A stretch of DNA of 64,000 nt from Balanoglossus misakiensis (Eukaryota; Hemichordata). The notes under the pieces are model-generated. The model worked only from the letters and a program-made list of their open reading frames with translations, was not told the origin of the DNA and searched no databases. The first letter of the stretch is position 1. Every line of letters starts with the position of its first letter. Location: NCBI GenBank assembly GCA_040954595.2, contig CM082579.2, positions 1,488,001-1,552,000 of the forward strand. Reading direction: 5' to 3'. This document shows positions 26,701 to 40,155 of the stretch, piece after piece. The translations under genes were made by a program, and so were the position numbers.

Positions 26701-27996
26701 AGTGTCTACGCTGACGGAATATATTACTCCCCAAACAGGACCATGCAGACAGAGAATGGAAATTCGCCCGCACTAAACTCTGGATGAGTTACTTTGATGA
26801 GGGATCAACTCTGCCTCCCCCCTTCAATCTGATCATCAGTCCCAAATCTATTGTATACTTCTTCAAGGCAATTAAAAGGATTATGTGTGGAAAATGTGAG
26901 AAGACAAAAAAATCCAAACCACAGCGTCAATCCTTAGAAGGCTCAATTAAGGTGAGACACATTTGTTATTTTCATGATACACCATCTATGATGCAATGTA
27001 TGTAAATTGTAAGAAGAATTAATCATTATGATGAATTTTGTTAAACAATATTACAGTAACTTCAAGGTAAGCCTGCATGCAGCAGCTGCCATTTGCAAGC
27101 TTTTTTCCCTAGGAACATAAATCTCTTCTAACAAGCTTCATGTTCATAAATCCTGTTTTAATGCTCACACAAATCAGTAAAGATCCCATTATAGAGTTTA
27201 AGCCTGCCAAAGCTGCTGGGTTAGCATTAACTTGGAAACACTACCTTCTTGAATGACTGAACCAAGTGTTCACTTTAAGAAAACCCCAAAATCTTCCCAC
27301 AGAAAACTCATCAAAGTAATGATGGTATGATTGGGCCCAACTTGCAGAAAAACACCAAATATCAAGATGTTATGAAAAGACTGGTCAGTCGCTACATACA
27401 TCAACGAAAAGCCGAACAGAAGGAGGATGGTGTCAATGAAGATGACCTTAATGAAATTAAACAAGATATATCAAGTTTGAGGTAAGCTTGTAGAAAAGGA
27501 GCAGAGTTCATTAAAATCTTATGTTAAGCAATATACATTGCTTTATCAGATGTGCACCAGTTTGGTATTTCAGTTATATCATAGGATTGTAGTTCATAGG
27601 ATGTAGTTCATAATGTCTAATATGTTGTTTTCTCCTGCCTATATCACCAGATATGAACTGCGAGAAGACAGGAAGAAAGAGCAGATGAGGGGAACATCAC
27701 AGATTGAAAATGTGAAACAGGAAATCATTGGTGAACTGCGAGGGATTGGACAGACACCAGATGGTACACCTGTGACCACCACACCACCCAATCTACTGAT
27801 GACAGCACCACAGGTACCACTTACACCAACTGATATGCAGTTCCTGAAAGATGACATCATCGATGCTGTTCGCAACGAGGTGAAATCCGAGCTGCTTGAT
27901 GTTCTGAGGGACGTTCTGCAGAAACCTGGAAGCAAGAACTTTGTGCCTCCCACAAGTGGTGAACTCTACCACACTCACTTGTACACACAATTGTGA
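20702..27996 (+). CDS. TRPC: Short transient receptor potential channel, TRPC4/5-like, complete
   Basis: Exons: 20702-21721, 22058-22421, 23213-23693, then either 24396-24594 or 25417-25612, then 26739-26951, 27303-27481, 27651-27996. With the first alternative the CDS is 2802 nt (933 aa); with the second, 932 aa. Domains: four N-terminal ankyrin repeats (about 65-220), a zinc-binding H-x3-C-x-C-x2-C site ([10 protein letters not shown]), the TRP_2 linker ([16 protein letters not shown]), six transmembrane segments, the LFW pore helix, the TRP helix ([10 protein letters not shown]) and a C-terminal coiled coil ([17 protein letters not shown]). The protein ends LYTQL, a class I PDZ ligand like VTTRL in TRPC4/5. 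It should be a receptor-operated, calcium-permeable plasma-membrane channel. The first ATG of ATGATG was chosen as start; an acceptor at 20669-20670 implies a 5' UTR exon upstream. Confidence 0.95.
24396..24594 (+). CDS. TRPC: TRPC alternative pore/S6 exon, version A
   Basis: Encodes the end of the pore loop, the [13 protein letters not shown] pore helix/filter, the outer vestibule and S6 ([18 protein letters not shown]). It starts with T, completing AGT (Ser) with the two bases left by the previous exon, and ends in phase 0 at a weak donor (GAG|gtatag). The sequence is close to canonical TRPC4/5 pores. Confidence 0.93.
25417..25612 (+). CDS. TRPC: TRPC alternative pore/S6 exon, version B
   Basis: A second, intact copy of the pore exon 822 bp downstream of version A. 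Acceptor at 25415-25416, donor CAG|gtaggc after 25612. It uses the same entry and exit phases and encodes [20 protein letters not shown], then an outer pore one residue shorter, then [18 protein letters not shown]. By hand alignment about half the residues match version A. Core LFW and NMLIAMM motifs are kept while the vestibule and upper S6 differ, so both copies appear to be under selection. Confidence 0.9.
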
Positions 27997-28048
27997 CATT
28001 GCTTGACGTTGTCTTTACACCATCTGAAAGGTCAAGGATTGTGCACCA

Positions 28049-28054
28049 AATAAA
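28049..28054 (+). promoter_or_regulatory. Candidate TRPC polyadenylation signal
   Basis: AATAAA 53 bp after the TRPC stop codon; a second AATAAA lies at 28263-28268. Either could end the transcript. Confidence 0.45.
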
Positions 28055-31000
28055 GTCATTGCAGTTGAGCGAGTCTGACATTCCTGTGACTGAATACAGC
28101 CCAGTTGGCAGACAGATGTCAGTGAGAAAATTATTCTCAGCACAGCAGTCATTATGTGAAAGTTTGAAACATTTTAACTGTTTCACGAGTAGACATGTAT
28201 GTGCATAAGATACTACTAAGTATCTGAAATTTGACATAAGACATGGAGGTTATTTTTCTACCAATAAACTTGAGCTCTGACTTGCCAGGAATTACTATGG
28301 TTCATCTGTGACTTTGTAAGCATTTTAAAGTGACAAACCAAAATATGATTGGGAAAGGGTTTCAAGTCCAAGGAGTGACATCTTTTTTCAACATCTACTG
28401 TGTCGGTGTTGCCATATCAACCATTTGTGTCATATGCAGTACAAGAAGTTCTTCACCTGCTGGTTTGAAATCTGACAGTCATTTACATCTTTACTCTAAC
28501 CTTGAAAATGTGTCTGTTGTCTATATGAAGCAATTTGAGATTTTGTGACATTCATTTTTATATGTGATTTGCAACTGCTTTGCCAAGATATATAATATGT
28601 GTACTCTATCTTTTAACTTTCTGTGAGTCAATGTATTTGCGTTTCTCATTGAACTGTACAATTTCAGCAACATAACAGGATTGGTTAAACAATTCTGAAA
28701 AGGAATGATTTTCATTAAAATGTTAATTGTAATGATTGAAACTTGAAACTAATTGTCCTAGCTTCCCGAGCAGAGAAAAGAGTTTGCTATTAATCCCACA
28801 GTGCACTTCTTGACCACTCATTCACTTGTGGCTAATCAGGGTGTTGATTTACTGGTAACATGGAAGGTCAGAATGTACAGCCTGTATGCAAAGAATCAAG
28901 TTACAAATGATGAGCTTTTGGGCTCTTACTTTCAGTATTACACATGAACAAAGCAAGGTTTCTTTTCTTTCTTTTTTCATTCAGTTTTATGATATAGATG
29001 TAGCAAAATCCATCCTTTATACAAGTCCCAAGATAACTGTAATTGCATTTGTCAAGATAATTTAACACTGCATTCATGGCATGAGCTCCTACCCTGTTGA
29101 GCAAGAGAGCCCCACTGTCCCCCAAAGGAATGATGCACTGATGCCAACAATCCTGGCCAACACAAAGTGTAATTGCCTGCACTAAATGCTATTTTCCAAT
29201 TCAATCAGATGCATGGATGAATTGTCTCCTAGAGGGGGTAAAGATGCAATTTACAGCGTATGTGAATTCTAAGTGGAGAATAAAACAGCTTTCTTCCCGC
29301 TGTGCGACATTTGAGGTGTACTCTTGCTAATAATAATGAAATCGTCTTGAGGCATTCCTGCACCGTTTATCGACTTTCTAAGCAGAAATCAGAGGTTATT
29401 GGCTCAGAGTTGTCAATTCCTGATCAAAGTGTTGACCTGAACAGTCAGAATATTACTGCAGTAACTTTTACTTATTCTAAACATATTCTTTATATTACAT
29501 TTTAACACTGATTATTACCTGATGTTTAATCATGAATTTCTTTGATGTATTGATGTTGAAAACAGGGCTTTTCATGAAAAGATTAATTATGATTGATAAA
29601 GAAATACTGAATTGGTTGATATTGCTTATGGCTTTACTGGATATTTTTCATTTATTATGATCAAAACCTGGAGAATTTTAAATCACTTTCTGTGTTTTCT
29701 GACAACATGTACATTGCACGTGAGATGAATAGGAGATGGCCACACACATCTGATCAGTGTTGTTCATCTGATCACCCCTATTTTAAATCGTATGGAGGGA
29801 CCTCCACCAACAGATAGAAACAGCCACAGGTCATAGTTCATGAAGCAATATTACCCATGATGCACAAGGAAAATTTGGTCCCTGTCCACTTTCTTTAAAA
29901 CATGTATATCAATTAATTTTTCTCCTGTATGTAACAAGACAAGGAAAAGGAATAAAATATGTAGTTTTCAACATATGTTATCTCTCAATGTAAATTTGTG
30001 AAAGTTGCCATGGTAACATTCAGCAGTACATCACATGTGATTAGCTTTTTGGTCCATAAACATGAACAAAATGCTCAGTATTCAGTTTGTTAGAACATTC
30101 TGTACATGAGTGATATGTACTGATGTTGTTGAAATATTTAAGTAGGGGCAATTTGAGCAGACTTACAAATACCGTAAATGGTTGCATTTTATTCAGTACA
30201 AAAATTAGTGTAATATCATATAAACCTTGTTTTTGAAAAAGTTCATCAGAAAAATATTTTCTTGCATTGCTACAAAGAAATCTCAGAAGTGAAGTTCAGT
30301 GAAAAAATTGCAAAGCCATATCAAATACAACAGGTCTACAGACTGATGATTTTTCTGGGGTAACCTTGGAAACCCAAAACACTCAGTTCAGATTTTTTAA
30401 GGGCAAAGTCATCTATCTGCAATGTTATTTTGCTTCTGGTTTCATGTACAGAGACAGAGACACTCTGATTACTGAAACATGATCATCCAAGCAATACTGC
30501 AGAAGTATATACAGGCACAACAAATGATTTAACATATCATTTCTTCTATCTATTACTACAGTGAGTTGTCAACCTTTAACCAGAATGTGATTTGACCCCC
30601 TAGCACGAAGTAATAACCTATTTAAGGCAGCCAGAATACAGCAAGACTCAATCATCATAAAAGCATGCAATATTATTTTTTGTATGATTATGAGTGATGC
30701 ATGTAAAAATTATTGGTATAGTTATCCTCCTTATATACTGAGCGACTAGTTTGTAAAATGGTGACATATGTTTCGGGAGAATGTGAAAGCCTGTAACTGT
30801 CAGCGACAGCTAATCTTCTACAACACAGTGACAGCATCTGCTGATTTTCTCAAAGTCATTTCACTTCTGGATAAAAATATCAGCAAATCACAACAGTTTT
30901 TTAGATCAAAATACAATACATCAATAATTACAAAAGGTCTCATGTATCAGAAAAGTAGAACACAGAAATAGGAATACACACAACTTACCTTTTCTATCTG

Positions 31001-32451
31001 TGAAACTAAAACTAAAATTATAAATTAGAGAAGAACTTGGTTTATGTGAAAGAAAACAGCAGTTGAATAAACAATGCATGGTGGCAACAAACACAGGTAA
31101 GTTTCTATAAATACATGTTACCACTTAGGGATATTGATGAATACATTACAGAACAAAAGCTCATATGAAAAACCTGGCTTATTTCAGTGTTGGGAAATTA
31201 TTTTATAATTTAATTTGGAATTTGATTTCAACAGCCAATTTCTTTGCGACAGGCTTACATTTTCATTATGTGGACACAGACAAAGCAAATTTGAACAAGT
31301 AAAGTGAACCCCGTGTTTAAAACACACGACTGATTTGATATCCAGTGTTGTCTACAATGTGCATTAAGCGCGATCTAGACCAACTTGTAGCCACTGGCAG
31401 AAAATCTAAGGTTTGAAACAGAATGTTTGATTTATGTGAACACAATGCGCTGCTACTACACTATGCACAAATCATGTGACTAAACAGTTGTCTGGAACCA
31501 GAAAGCAGTTATCACACATAACAATAAAAGAACTAAACTCGCTCTCTAAAGATCTCTTCACACACAATTTCCAGGAATGAGGGTTCGAAGTAAAACTGAT
31601 ACACATTTCAAATGTCAATCTAGATCGCGATCAATTTCTTCTCACCCTTCAAAATGTAACGTATTGCTGTTAGGTTTAATAGATTTGATAAGCTTCATCC
31701 CAGCTCACTATAAATAATTGGGTTCATTTCATTTTTTGCCGCACCTTCGCTTGGGGAAATTACAGCTTACTCTAAATTGGACCTTGGATTAATATTTCGC
31801 TTGATTGTTGTGGCACTGAGGAGCTACACAGTACACAGTTTCTGTCTTCATGCAACTTATTTTTTTAAGGTTGTGTGTTACATCACTGATTATTCTCATT
31901 GTAGGATGTTTTTCTGTCAAGTTTCATGTGACACGCACTACAAACTAATGGCAATAAACACTTCTTGTATTCAGATCACTTCAATGACAAATTCCAGGAT
32001 GCAATTTAACACTCCAAAGTGGTGGGTGTGAATTTAGCATTCAACCTAGTATTGAGTTAATAATCCTCTTTTAATAGACCCTTCAATTTGATTTCTCCTA
32101 ACAGCAATGCATTTTCCTTCTTCAAAATATGTGAACGATTACTGCAATTTGAGTTGACAAAATTTTGAAAGGTGTAAAATATTCATTCCCCAAGTAGTTG
32201 ACACGCTACAGTGCTGCCTTTCATAGTACTGACTGACAATTATCTATTTCAGAAAGGTCTTCCAAAGAGCAGTGAACTGAAGCTGTAGGCCCCTGAAACT
32301 TAAATCCTGAAACCCCAAATCATTATTATAAATAAATAAGGGCTTTAACCATCTATACAGAACATATTTTAAAAAGATTGTTGAGGTTATCAGTCAAACT
32401 ACAGTATTGTCAAAAATGTTCAGCACTGGAGTGCTGATTTGTAGGCTACTT
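28055..32451. other. Region between convergent TRPC and GALNT 3' ends
   Basis: No coding exon found. It should contain the TRPC 3' UTR at the left and the GALNT 3' UTR at the right (a minus-strand ATTAAA sits at 32070-32075). A perfect X-box motif lies at 30004-30017. Small open frames show no family resemblance. Confidence 0.6.
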
Positions 32452-35400
32452 TCAACTCAGGCTAAATTTCTGGATTTCTTTGAGCATTGTTGCATTGTAG
32501 GTTTTGAAGTTCCATTGCTGACCTGGTTCTTGCTTGTTGCATGTTGATGTGACCACATCTTCACCATCTTTTCGGCCATCCATACACTTGTTTGACACTG
32601 GATGGTATATCAGGCCTGAGTCCTGAGAGAGGGAGGTAGAGAGGTCGAGAATATAAATGATGTCATCTAATGCAGGTATCATTGTATTTATATGCAAATT
32701 AAGGCAAGTCATTTGGGTGTTACTCTTTCTTATGTAAATCAAGAGCCCGTTCTTATGTAAATCAACCTGTCATTTCATCACCTGAACATGCACAAGTAAA
32801 GGCCATGGGCATATAAAAAAAAATCCAAAACAGATGGTCGAATTCAGCGTGTGCCTGCCTGCAGCAATTTGCAAGATATCATGTTCATATTTCAAATTCA
32901 ATGGGTGTGGTTCAAATTGCTAGGTGAGGTCTGCCCTGCTGATATTCCATCTGTCAGCTGTTTAAAATTTAAAACTCGCATCTTTTCAGTGTCATAAACT
33001 AACAGCGACTGGCAGAATCAAATTATGATGGATTTCATCAACTTGAAATTTGGATCAGGTTGCTTCTCTCGTAACTACAGAGTTTAATGATGACTTACAT
33101 GATAGTAGATCCAATGTTGGTTTCCCTTCGCTCCGTGACAAGGATAGAATGTGACGGGTGTACCTTCATTTGACCCAGCTGCATCCAAACAGTTTTTACT
33201 CGGACCTGGTCTAAGGTCAACGTGCCAAGTCATTTCAAAATACTATATAAGAAACAAACAGTGATTATCTTCATTGGGTTTTAACCTTGGGAGTGAAGCC
33301 ATTAAATTTCAGAGGTTGGCCATGCCATAAAATGCGCAACTGATGAAAGAGAGAGACAGATTCCATACCTGAAAACTTTTTGGCGAATTACTGTCTGGTT
33401 TACATTTTTTGAGTTTCACTTTACTGCCTTCGCGTGCACCCATGCCATCTAGACAAAGACCTCGTCCAATATTTTTGAGCTGTAGTGTGAGATACATGTA
33501 TATGTAAGACAACATTTTAACCACAGTGGCCCATGAGCCAAATTTGTTGGCTGAATTGACAAAACAGGACGGAAACAATTCAGCAATGAAACATCAGTAA
33601 AATTACATCAGAAATTGATAGTAGTTCTCATAACAAGGTATAGCTATCCCTGGGACTGTTAACTGTTCACAAATGGTACATGGAGAAATTTAAAAAACAG
33701 AATGAGGGGTTTCTTAGGGGTTTGAAAAATAACTTACTTCTCCCCATGCATATGATGGCGGTTCAACAGGTGGATAATATTTCAGTATATCCGGTGCTAT
33801 TTCCGTCAAATACCACTTAAAACTTTTGCAATTTAATCGTTTCTTGAGTTCCAGCTGAGCACTGATGTCTCCAAAGCTCTGTCCCCTCAGATGGGGACGT
33901 CTTTTATAAAAATACTCCTTATACTCATCCATCCATACTTCAACAACTCTCATTAGATTCTGTGACAGCAGAGGAAATAGAAAAAAAAAGATCAATGATA
34001 GAATACTTTGCCGATCAGTCGCAGATGTGGAATCATTGTTATAATGAGGTTTTGTAGGCAGAGGTTTGAAGCAGCATAAAGACACGAAGAACTGCATGTT
34101 CATGTAATCTATTCCATTTTTGAGATATTACGCTTGAAGGAACAGCTAACTCTAAAATATCAAAGCCATCTTTTAATATGAATATAGACAGGACTAGAGC
34201 TGCAAGCAAAATACTGAGTCTCTCTCCTCATCCAGAATCTCCTGATAATTACTTGTGTAACAAAATCTCACATGGGAACAAGAAATTCTACACTGTGTGA
34301 TTTTTCAGGATGTTGCAGTCATGTATTGTAGAACTGGACACCCTTGTGAGAAATTAAGAATAATTTCAATTATCAGATTTACCGCGTTTGTAGAGCCAGG
34401 CCCAGAAGGGAAAGAATAAGGTGAAAATTTTCTGTAAATATGTCCCACTCTTGAGCAAGGAACATCTTCCATAATCCCACCACACATCCAGACCTGCAAA
34501 AAAAAATTAATATGCTATAAATAAACAACAAATAAATATGCATGTTCAGTTTGTTCTTTACAGAAGATGCATCTGGTAACGCTTTTCATATGTAGCAAAT
34601 TTCGTAGTCTGAGCTTCTCAAGACAAATTTTAACATCTCTTCTCCTGGGTAACACTGGTTGACAAAAGTGCTTTTGAGATGGTCATAAGACTCTCATTTA
34701 TTTCCATTTAGTTCTTTTCAGCTAGACAGCATTTGACTTGCCTAGTGATAATGTTTTCCTTTCAATCCATCTCACTGGCATCATCTCAGACCAAGAAACT
34801 AAAGAGATCATTCAATGAACTGAATAAAATAGACGCCACCAGTATCAAAACACTTCTAACACCTGTGGTTCTTGCATACAACATGTGTGCACAGTTTTCT
34901 CACAACCTTTGTGGATGATTCCACTTTATTGGACCGAGAGGGGTGTTCTCATTAAGTCTCACCGTACCTTGAATGACAGATCATACTGCTCTCCTCCCCA
35001 GATTTCCAATCCTGCGTCATATCCGCCAATTTCACTGAAGTACAAGCGATCAACAGCAAAGAGACCCCCAGCCATTATAGGTGACCTGCATTTTTGTGAA
35101 AAGGGAAAAGAATTGTAATTCTACATGTTCCATATGATGGCTGTGTTCCAAACTCCCCATCTAATATCTAACCCTTTCACCCCTGTTTAAAACAATGGGA
35201 ATGGACCAAGTTAAGGTGGCGAGAGGAAGATTGGATTCCTGAGAATGACAGTCAGGAAATGACGCAGACAGACATCTTGCCTGCAGACACAGATTATTTC
35301 TGTTCACAAAAGACGGATCATTATGGGATTTATTAAATGCAGGAAGCATGGGGGGGGGGGTACCGTTGAAGAAAAAATTAAAGTAATCTACTCATGATTC

Positions 35401-38400
35401 TGTGATATATTCTGGATTGTGCACAGTCGTTTTGGAAACTGAAAAGAAATGGTGAATTTCTTACTGACATGTTTTGCAGTAAACTACTGATTAAATGGAC
35501 AAGACAGATCATGAACTTTGGAGAGGATATTGCCATGACAACAACAGTAGAATGAAATGTGCAAGCCAAATTTACGAGTACGATGTATTTGTCAAATTTG
35601 TTTTTTGGAGATTGGGCAGATAGTATTACACCAACTGATCAAGTATTGAATTTATAGAAGTGCATATTTCCTTCTACAAGCAAACAAGAAGTTATATGAC
35701 TTCAACACTTAATGTCATTAGTGTTTGCAACAGATCAGCATATTCCAATACTTGACACTTCTGATTTCAGACTCCTCGAGGCTACATCTACTATTGACCT
35801 TTTCATGAACTAGTGTGAGTGTTAAGGCAAGACACAGCTGCTGCAATATATTGTAATCTCCTGAAATGTGAGACATCCGCAGCACTTTCACTGAACAATA
35901 TTTTCCCGGAACTGTTCAGATTCTTGTCCTCCATTGCAAGTTTTCTTTGCTTGGCATGGGGACTCTTGTTACCATGCCAACAGCATCAATGCATGCAGAT
36001 TTAAGCATATCAGAATATCTGATTGGTCAATTCCATTGAAAATTGCTTCAAACACCCATCGTTACTGATCTATCTGAAAACACCTTCAAAAATTGAACTG
36101 AGAGGAAATTCTCGTGAGAATTTAAGTGAAAATCTGAAGTAAAGTGGTTGAGTTAATGCCAGGCGATTTGAAGGTTAAAGAACACCATGGAACACAATAC
36201 AGGCGCCCTTTTATAATGTGATATTTATTGATTATAAACTTACATAAACGGCTCAGATGGATGACCTCGCCTCCTCTGTTCAGCCTCATTTATTGGAATT
36301 CTTTTGTAGTACAACTCCCAATCAAAAGCTCCCCTCATGGCATCGCCTGCCTGCGTCTCGTAGTGGAAATCATTGCTGCCAATCACATCAATCATTGGGC
36401 ACGCAACACAGCGACGGTTTAACGCAATTCTCTCTGAAAGAAACGTCCAAATGCAATGTTTATTGTGGTGGTGGGTCATGTGTACAGTGATACTTTATTG
36501 ACATCTCAGAATCTTGGTACAACAGAATATTCCAATTGTGGTAGTAATAAGGGAATACATCACTGATAATTGACCTTGAAAAGTGAAGCAGATTAATTTC
36601 AATTTTGTGTCTTAAAGAATACACATCAGGACTGCTGGCAGAAAGCTGGAAATCAATGGTTGTCAGGATACCCTGTGACAGCAGTGTGAGTGATTGTAGA
36701 GTTGAAAGGAATGAAGACGAATGATTTACTATATTGAAATACACAGCATTGTCGTGACTTGCAGCCATCACAAAGTGGAGAAGTTTTAGAGTATGGCATT
36801 AGCCAGGGAATCATAAAATTGGGCTGTGATGGCGCTGTTGCAAACCAGGACATGGTTGAAGTTCCGTGTCCATACATGTCAGAAATATACTGAAAAAGAG
36901 CAATTCTCCTAGTCCTCAGAGTAGCATGTTACTCTGTCAAATAAACAGAGTTTTCTTGATAAGGGACTGATTTCTCTTTAAACAGTAGAACCAAATAGTC
37001 TAAGTGAAAAAAATACTGGTAAAATAGTAAAGTGAGTCAGATGAAAGATGCATTATTTAAGTTTGCCCGAGAGATATTCAAAATTTGTAGTTTTCAAGGT
37101 TGTAAGCATAATTCATGTAAACCTTGGAACAACAAAGTAAGTCAGATGAATAAGGGTTTATAGCAAGACTCCATCTACTGACAAGATTTGAAGCCAAAAT
37201 GAGAGACGCCTGCAGGTACAGAACTGATGGAAATCTCCAAGTAGATCAACAACAATCTGTCTTGCTAAAGAAGTGCCTTGGAGTCATGGATAATGTCATG
37301 CACAGAGGGAGATACCTCGTTCCTGACATGCGACAAGATGAATCCATTTTTCTGTAGGGAGTCAAGGTGGTGATGCATGAGTTTCACTCTGAGGGACCAT
37401 GTTGTGGTTGTACGCTTTCATGGAGAATTCTGCAGTGTGTCTGGGGTGTATGGGAGGGGTTGTGCTTACCTAATAAAGGTGGCAGCCAATTTACATTGCA
37501 TTCACAGTGAGAGTCCAGAAATATCAAAACTTCTCCCCTTGCCCGATCAGCTCCCAGCAGCCGTGTTCTTATCAAGCCTTCCCGTTTCGCTGCCCGGATC
37601 AGCCTTACTTTGGGAAGTCTTGCCATGTAATCTTCAACTGGTTTTTTGCATTCCTCTGGCAGATGTAACATTAAAATAAATAAAAGGAACTGAGTAGATT
37701 AGTCCCATGAGCCTGATGACAATGTAGGTAGCTGCATTTGCTCAACAGGTGTACATTAACAACTGAAACGCCAAGATGTCTGCTTCCCCAGAGCTGACAC
37801 AAAGTCACCACGAAAACGATGCATTTCCCAAGGGCCATAAAACATCATTAATGGTTCTGAGTGAGTTGAAACTTTGAAATGGATAAAGGATGCAAAATCC
37901 AACTCTGCATCACAAAACTATGACATTTTCTTGGGGTGTCTGTGTGTCAGCCACAACCATCTCTGTCCCTTACCGTGATCACTGAAGTCATCAACCAATA
38001 TGATTTCATGCAGCAGTTCCGGTGGCGACCGGTTGAGGAGGCTGTGTACAGTACGCTGCAGGATTGAGAGAGCTTCATTGTGGAAGGGTATGACGATGCT
38101 GGCGTTTGGCAGTTTGCTGAAATACTTCAGGGTTTTACACCTGGGAGAAAGAGTTTGCAGAGAGCTGTGATTTGTTGAAATACAGCAACAGTGTAGACTG
38201 AAATTGGCATATTACCACTAGAATTCGAACATAAGTTCAGTTAGCAGCTCACAAGCAGGCTTGGTGACAGTGACTAGAAGCCGATGTCGTTGGGACTTCG
38301 AATTTCTCAAAATATTTGAGACATTTTGACATCTTCTATTCTGTTATTTATAGAACTCGTTAATTTCCTGCTATCCAGATTAAAGGATTTTAATCTCATG

Positions 38401-40095
38401 CCATCAGGTTACCTTGGATCACGGATATCTGGTATGGCTCTGTCAATGGATATGACGTCACTGATGTGCCTATTGAAGCCATGCTTGGAAAAATCTTCTC
38501 TCTCCCTCTGTTTTTCTTCTGGGCTCAGAATGTATGGCTTTCCCTGCTCACCAGGACCTGGGGATTAAATGCAATGTTAGCATAATTCAATATATTTCCA
38601 TAATTTCTGGGGTGTTTTCAAAATCTTTTTCTAAAGTGAATCCTCTGATACTCTATGCATAAGTAGGATTAGAATTGGAAACACCACATACTGTACTTCA
38701 TGACAAAGCATTACCTGAAACCTCCTGGGTCTCAGTTTTGAAAACACATTTTCATGAATAAACAGTGATAAATCGATATTTTAAAGATTATCACAGGCAG
38801 GTAGCTTCCATTAAAATATGGGTTTATTTATTTATTCATTCTATTCATTTTCTAATGCAATAACAGTCAGTTGAACAAACACTAATGCATACAGCTAGAC
38901 AAAGCACTCTGGGTAACAGATGTGGAAGCTGTATTTAAATGCAATTCTTGTTCAAACATTTCCAGCGAGTCAGAAAAGCTTCTTATTACTCTGGGCAGTT
39001 TTATTATAGCTGGTTATTACAGAAAACCAACTGCTGTCAATGTTGATAACATTTTCAGTACATGTATTTTTTATTCTGTGCAGCAACGACAATTTCTTGT
39101 TCAACTTGCTAAAGCATGACAACTTTTGGTTGTACCTGCTCGGTCAATATGCTTTCCCCTCCCCTTCTCCCTCCCTCCCTTTCTTACTCACTCACTCACT
39201 CTCTAACTCACTCACTCACTCACTCACTCACTCACTCACTCACTCACTCACTCACTCTCTAACTCACTCACTCACTCACTCACTCACTCACTCACTCACT
39301 CACTCACTCACTCACTCACTCACTCACTCACTCACTCACTCACTCACTCACTCACTCACTCTCTAACTCACTCACTCACTCACCTTGCCTCTGAGCATCA
39401 GCCTGTATTTGTTTGTAATCATGCCAGTCACGTTTGGGCACTTTGCTGTAATCTACACCATTTCCAGAATCCGAGAGGACATCAGGATCGACAGGTGCAA
39501 CTGCTGCAAAGCCTTTTACTTCAATGCCATTGTCCTGTGTACAAAGAGTGAAAGAATAAAAATCAACTCATACTATCAACCCATCGCAGCAGTAATTATA
39601 CAGTTGATTTTGTTTTACTTTATGCACTCCATTTTATCATTCATATTTTGTGCATTTTGCTGAGCAGGTTATATAAACATTTTTCCATCTGATCTTGTCA
39701 GTGTTCAGTTGGGTTGTCATGGAAACAGAGCATTTTAATAGAGATGATAATGCATGTATCTGATTGAGAATTATGTTGCCATGGCATTTAGTTATCGTCT
39801 CTTGTTGAAAATTTTGCCTGGGAGTCATAATTCCATGCTGACGTGATTCCAAAGTATATTCTGAGAAAAAAAAAAGATATTAGAGAGAGAAGGACATGTA
39901 ACTCTCTCTCTCTATACTGACTATGGTTCTTCATACTTTTACCTGTGAATTTATCCCACGATCAACGTTCTTTCCCTTTGCTGGGTCAAATGGTATTCCA
40001 AATGGAGAAGACCACAACAGGAACACTGGAATCAGCATCAACAGCACGCCAATTAAAACCACATATCTGAGAAGAATTCGTGTGGACCACCGCAT
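32452..40095 (-). CDS. GALNT10: Polypeptide N-acetylgalactosaminyltransferase, GALNT10-like, complete
   Basis: Twelve exons in transcript order: 40095-39943, 39534-39384, 38557-38413, 38140-37974, 37655-37470, 36433-36244, 35085-34968, 34493-34383, 33959-33738, 33479-33369, 33242-33099, 32622-32452; 622 aa, all phases consistent. It is a Golgi type II membrane enzyme that adds GalNAc to Ser/Thr of mucin-type substrates. The N terminus has a signal anchor (about residues 7-28). The GT-A domain contains FHNEA, LVDDFSD, the metal-binding DSH (about 253-255), WGGE (about 360-363) and [10 protein letters not shown] ricin-type lectin domain follows, with CLDGMG, CLDAAG...QHW and CMDGRK...QQW. The linker [13 protein letters not shown]...YYPPVEPP and the C-terminal [10 protein letters not shown] are most like GALNT10; GALNT7 is an alternative. 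Confidence 0.94.
35350..35360. repeat. Poly-G run in a GALNT intron
   Basis: Eleven consecutive G in the intron between GALNT exons 6 and 7 (C-rich on the transcribed strand). Such runs are prone to sequencing error. Confidence 0.9.
37470..37655 (-). CDS. GALNT10: GALNT exon 5 with the DxH metal site
   Basis: Encodes the end of the nucleotide-binding half of the GT-A fold, with [19 protein letters not shown] leading into DSHCE. DSH coordinates Mn2+ and UDP-GalNAc in this family. No catalytic residue appears changed. Confidence 0.93.
39185..39383. repeat. (CTCA)n microsatellite abutting a GALNT splice donor
   Basis: About 200 bp of CTCA units with three CTCTAA interruptions (near 39200, 39257 and 39362). 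On the transcribed minus strand it reads (GTGA)n and touches the end of GALNT exon 2, so the donor AAG|GTGAGT is formed by the first repeat unit. Confidence 0.97.
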
Positions 40096-40155
40096 CCTGC
40101 TACGACTGTCATCTGTGGTGCATGTTCAGTAGAATGTGTTTTTGCCTCCGAGCAT
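39943..40155 (-). other. GALNT10: GALNT first coding exon with 5' UTR and short upstream ORFs
   Basis: An acceptor at 40157-40156 (pyrimidine tract then CCAG) begins the exon. The 60 bases before the chosen ATG (40095) contain three other ATGs, each closed by a stop after at most 19 codons. The chosen start gives [16 protein letters not shown], a basic then hydrophobic signal anchor, as expected for the family. Confidence 0.65.

Noticed and set aside
27639-28237. Minus-strand frames over TRPC exon 8
   Set aside because: Antisense shadows of the coiled-coil exon.
39185-39383. Regular repeats resembling an array
   Set aside because: Simple (CTCA)n microsatellite with no spacers; not a CRISPR array.
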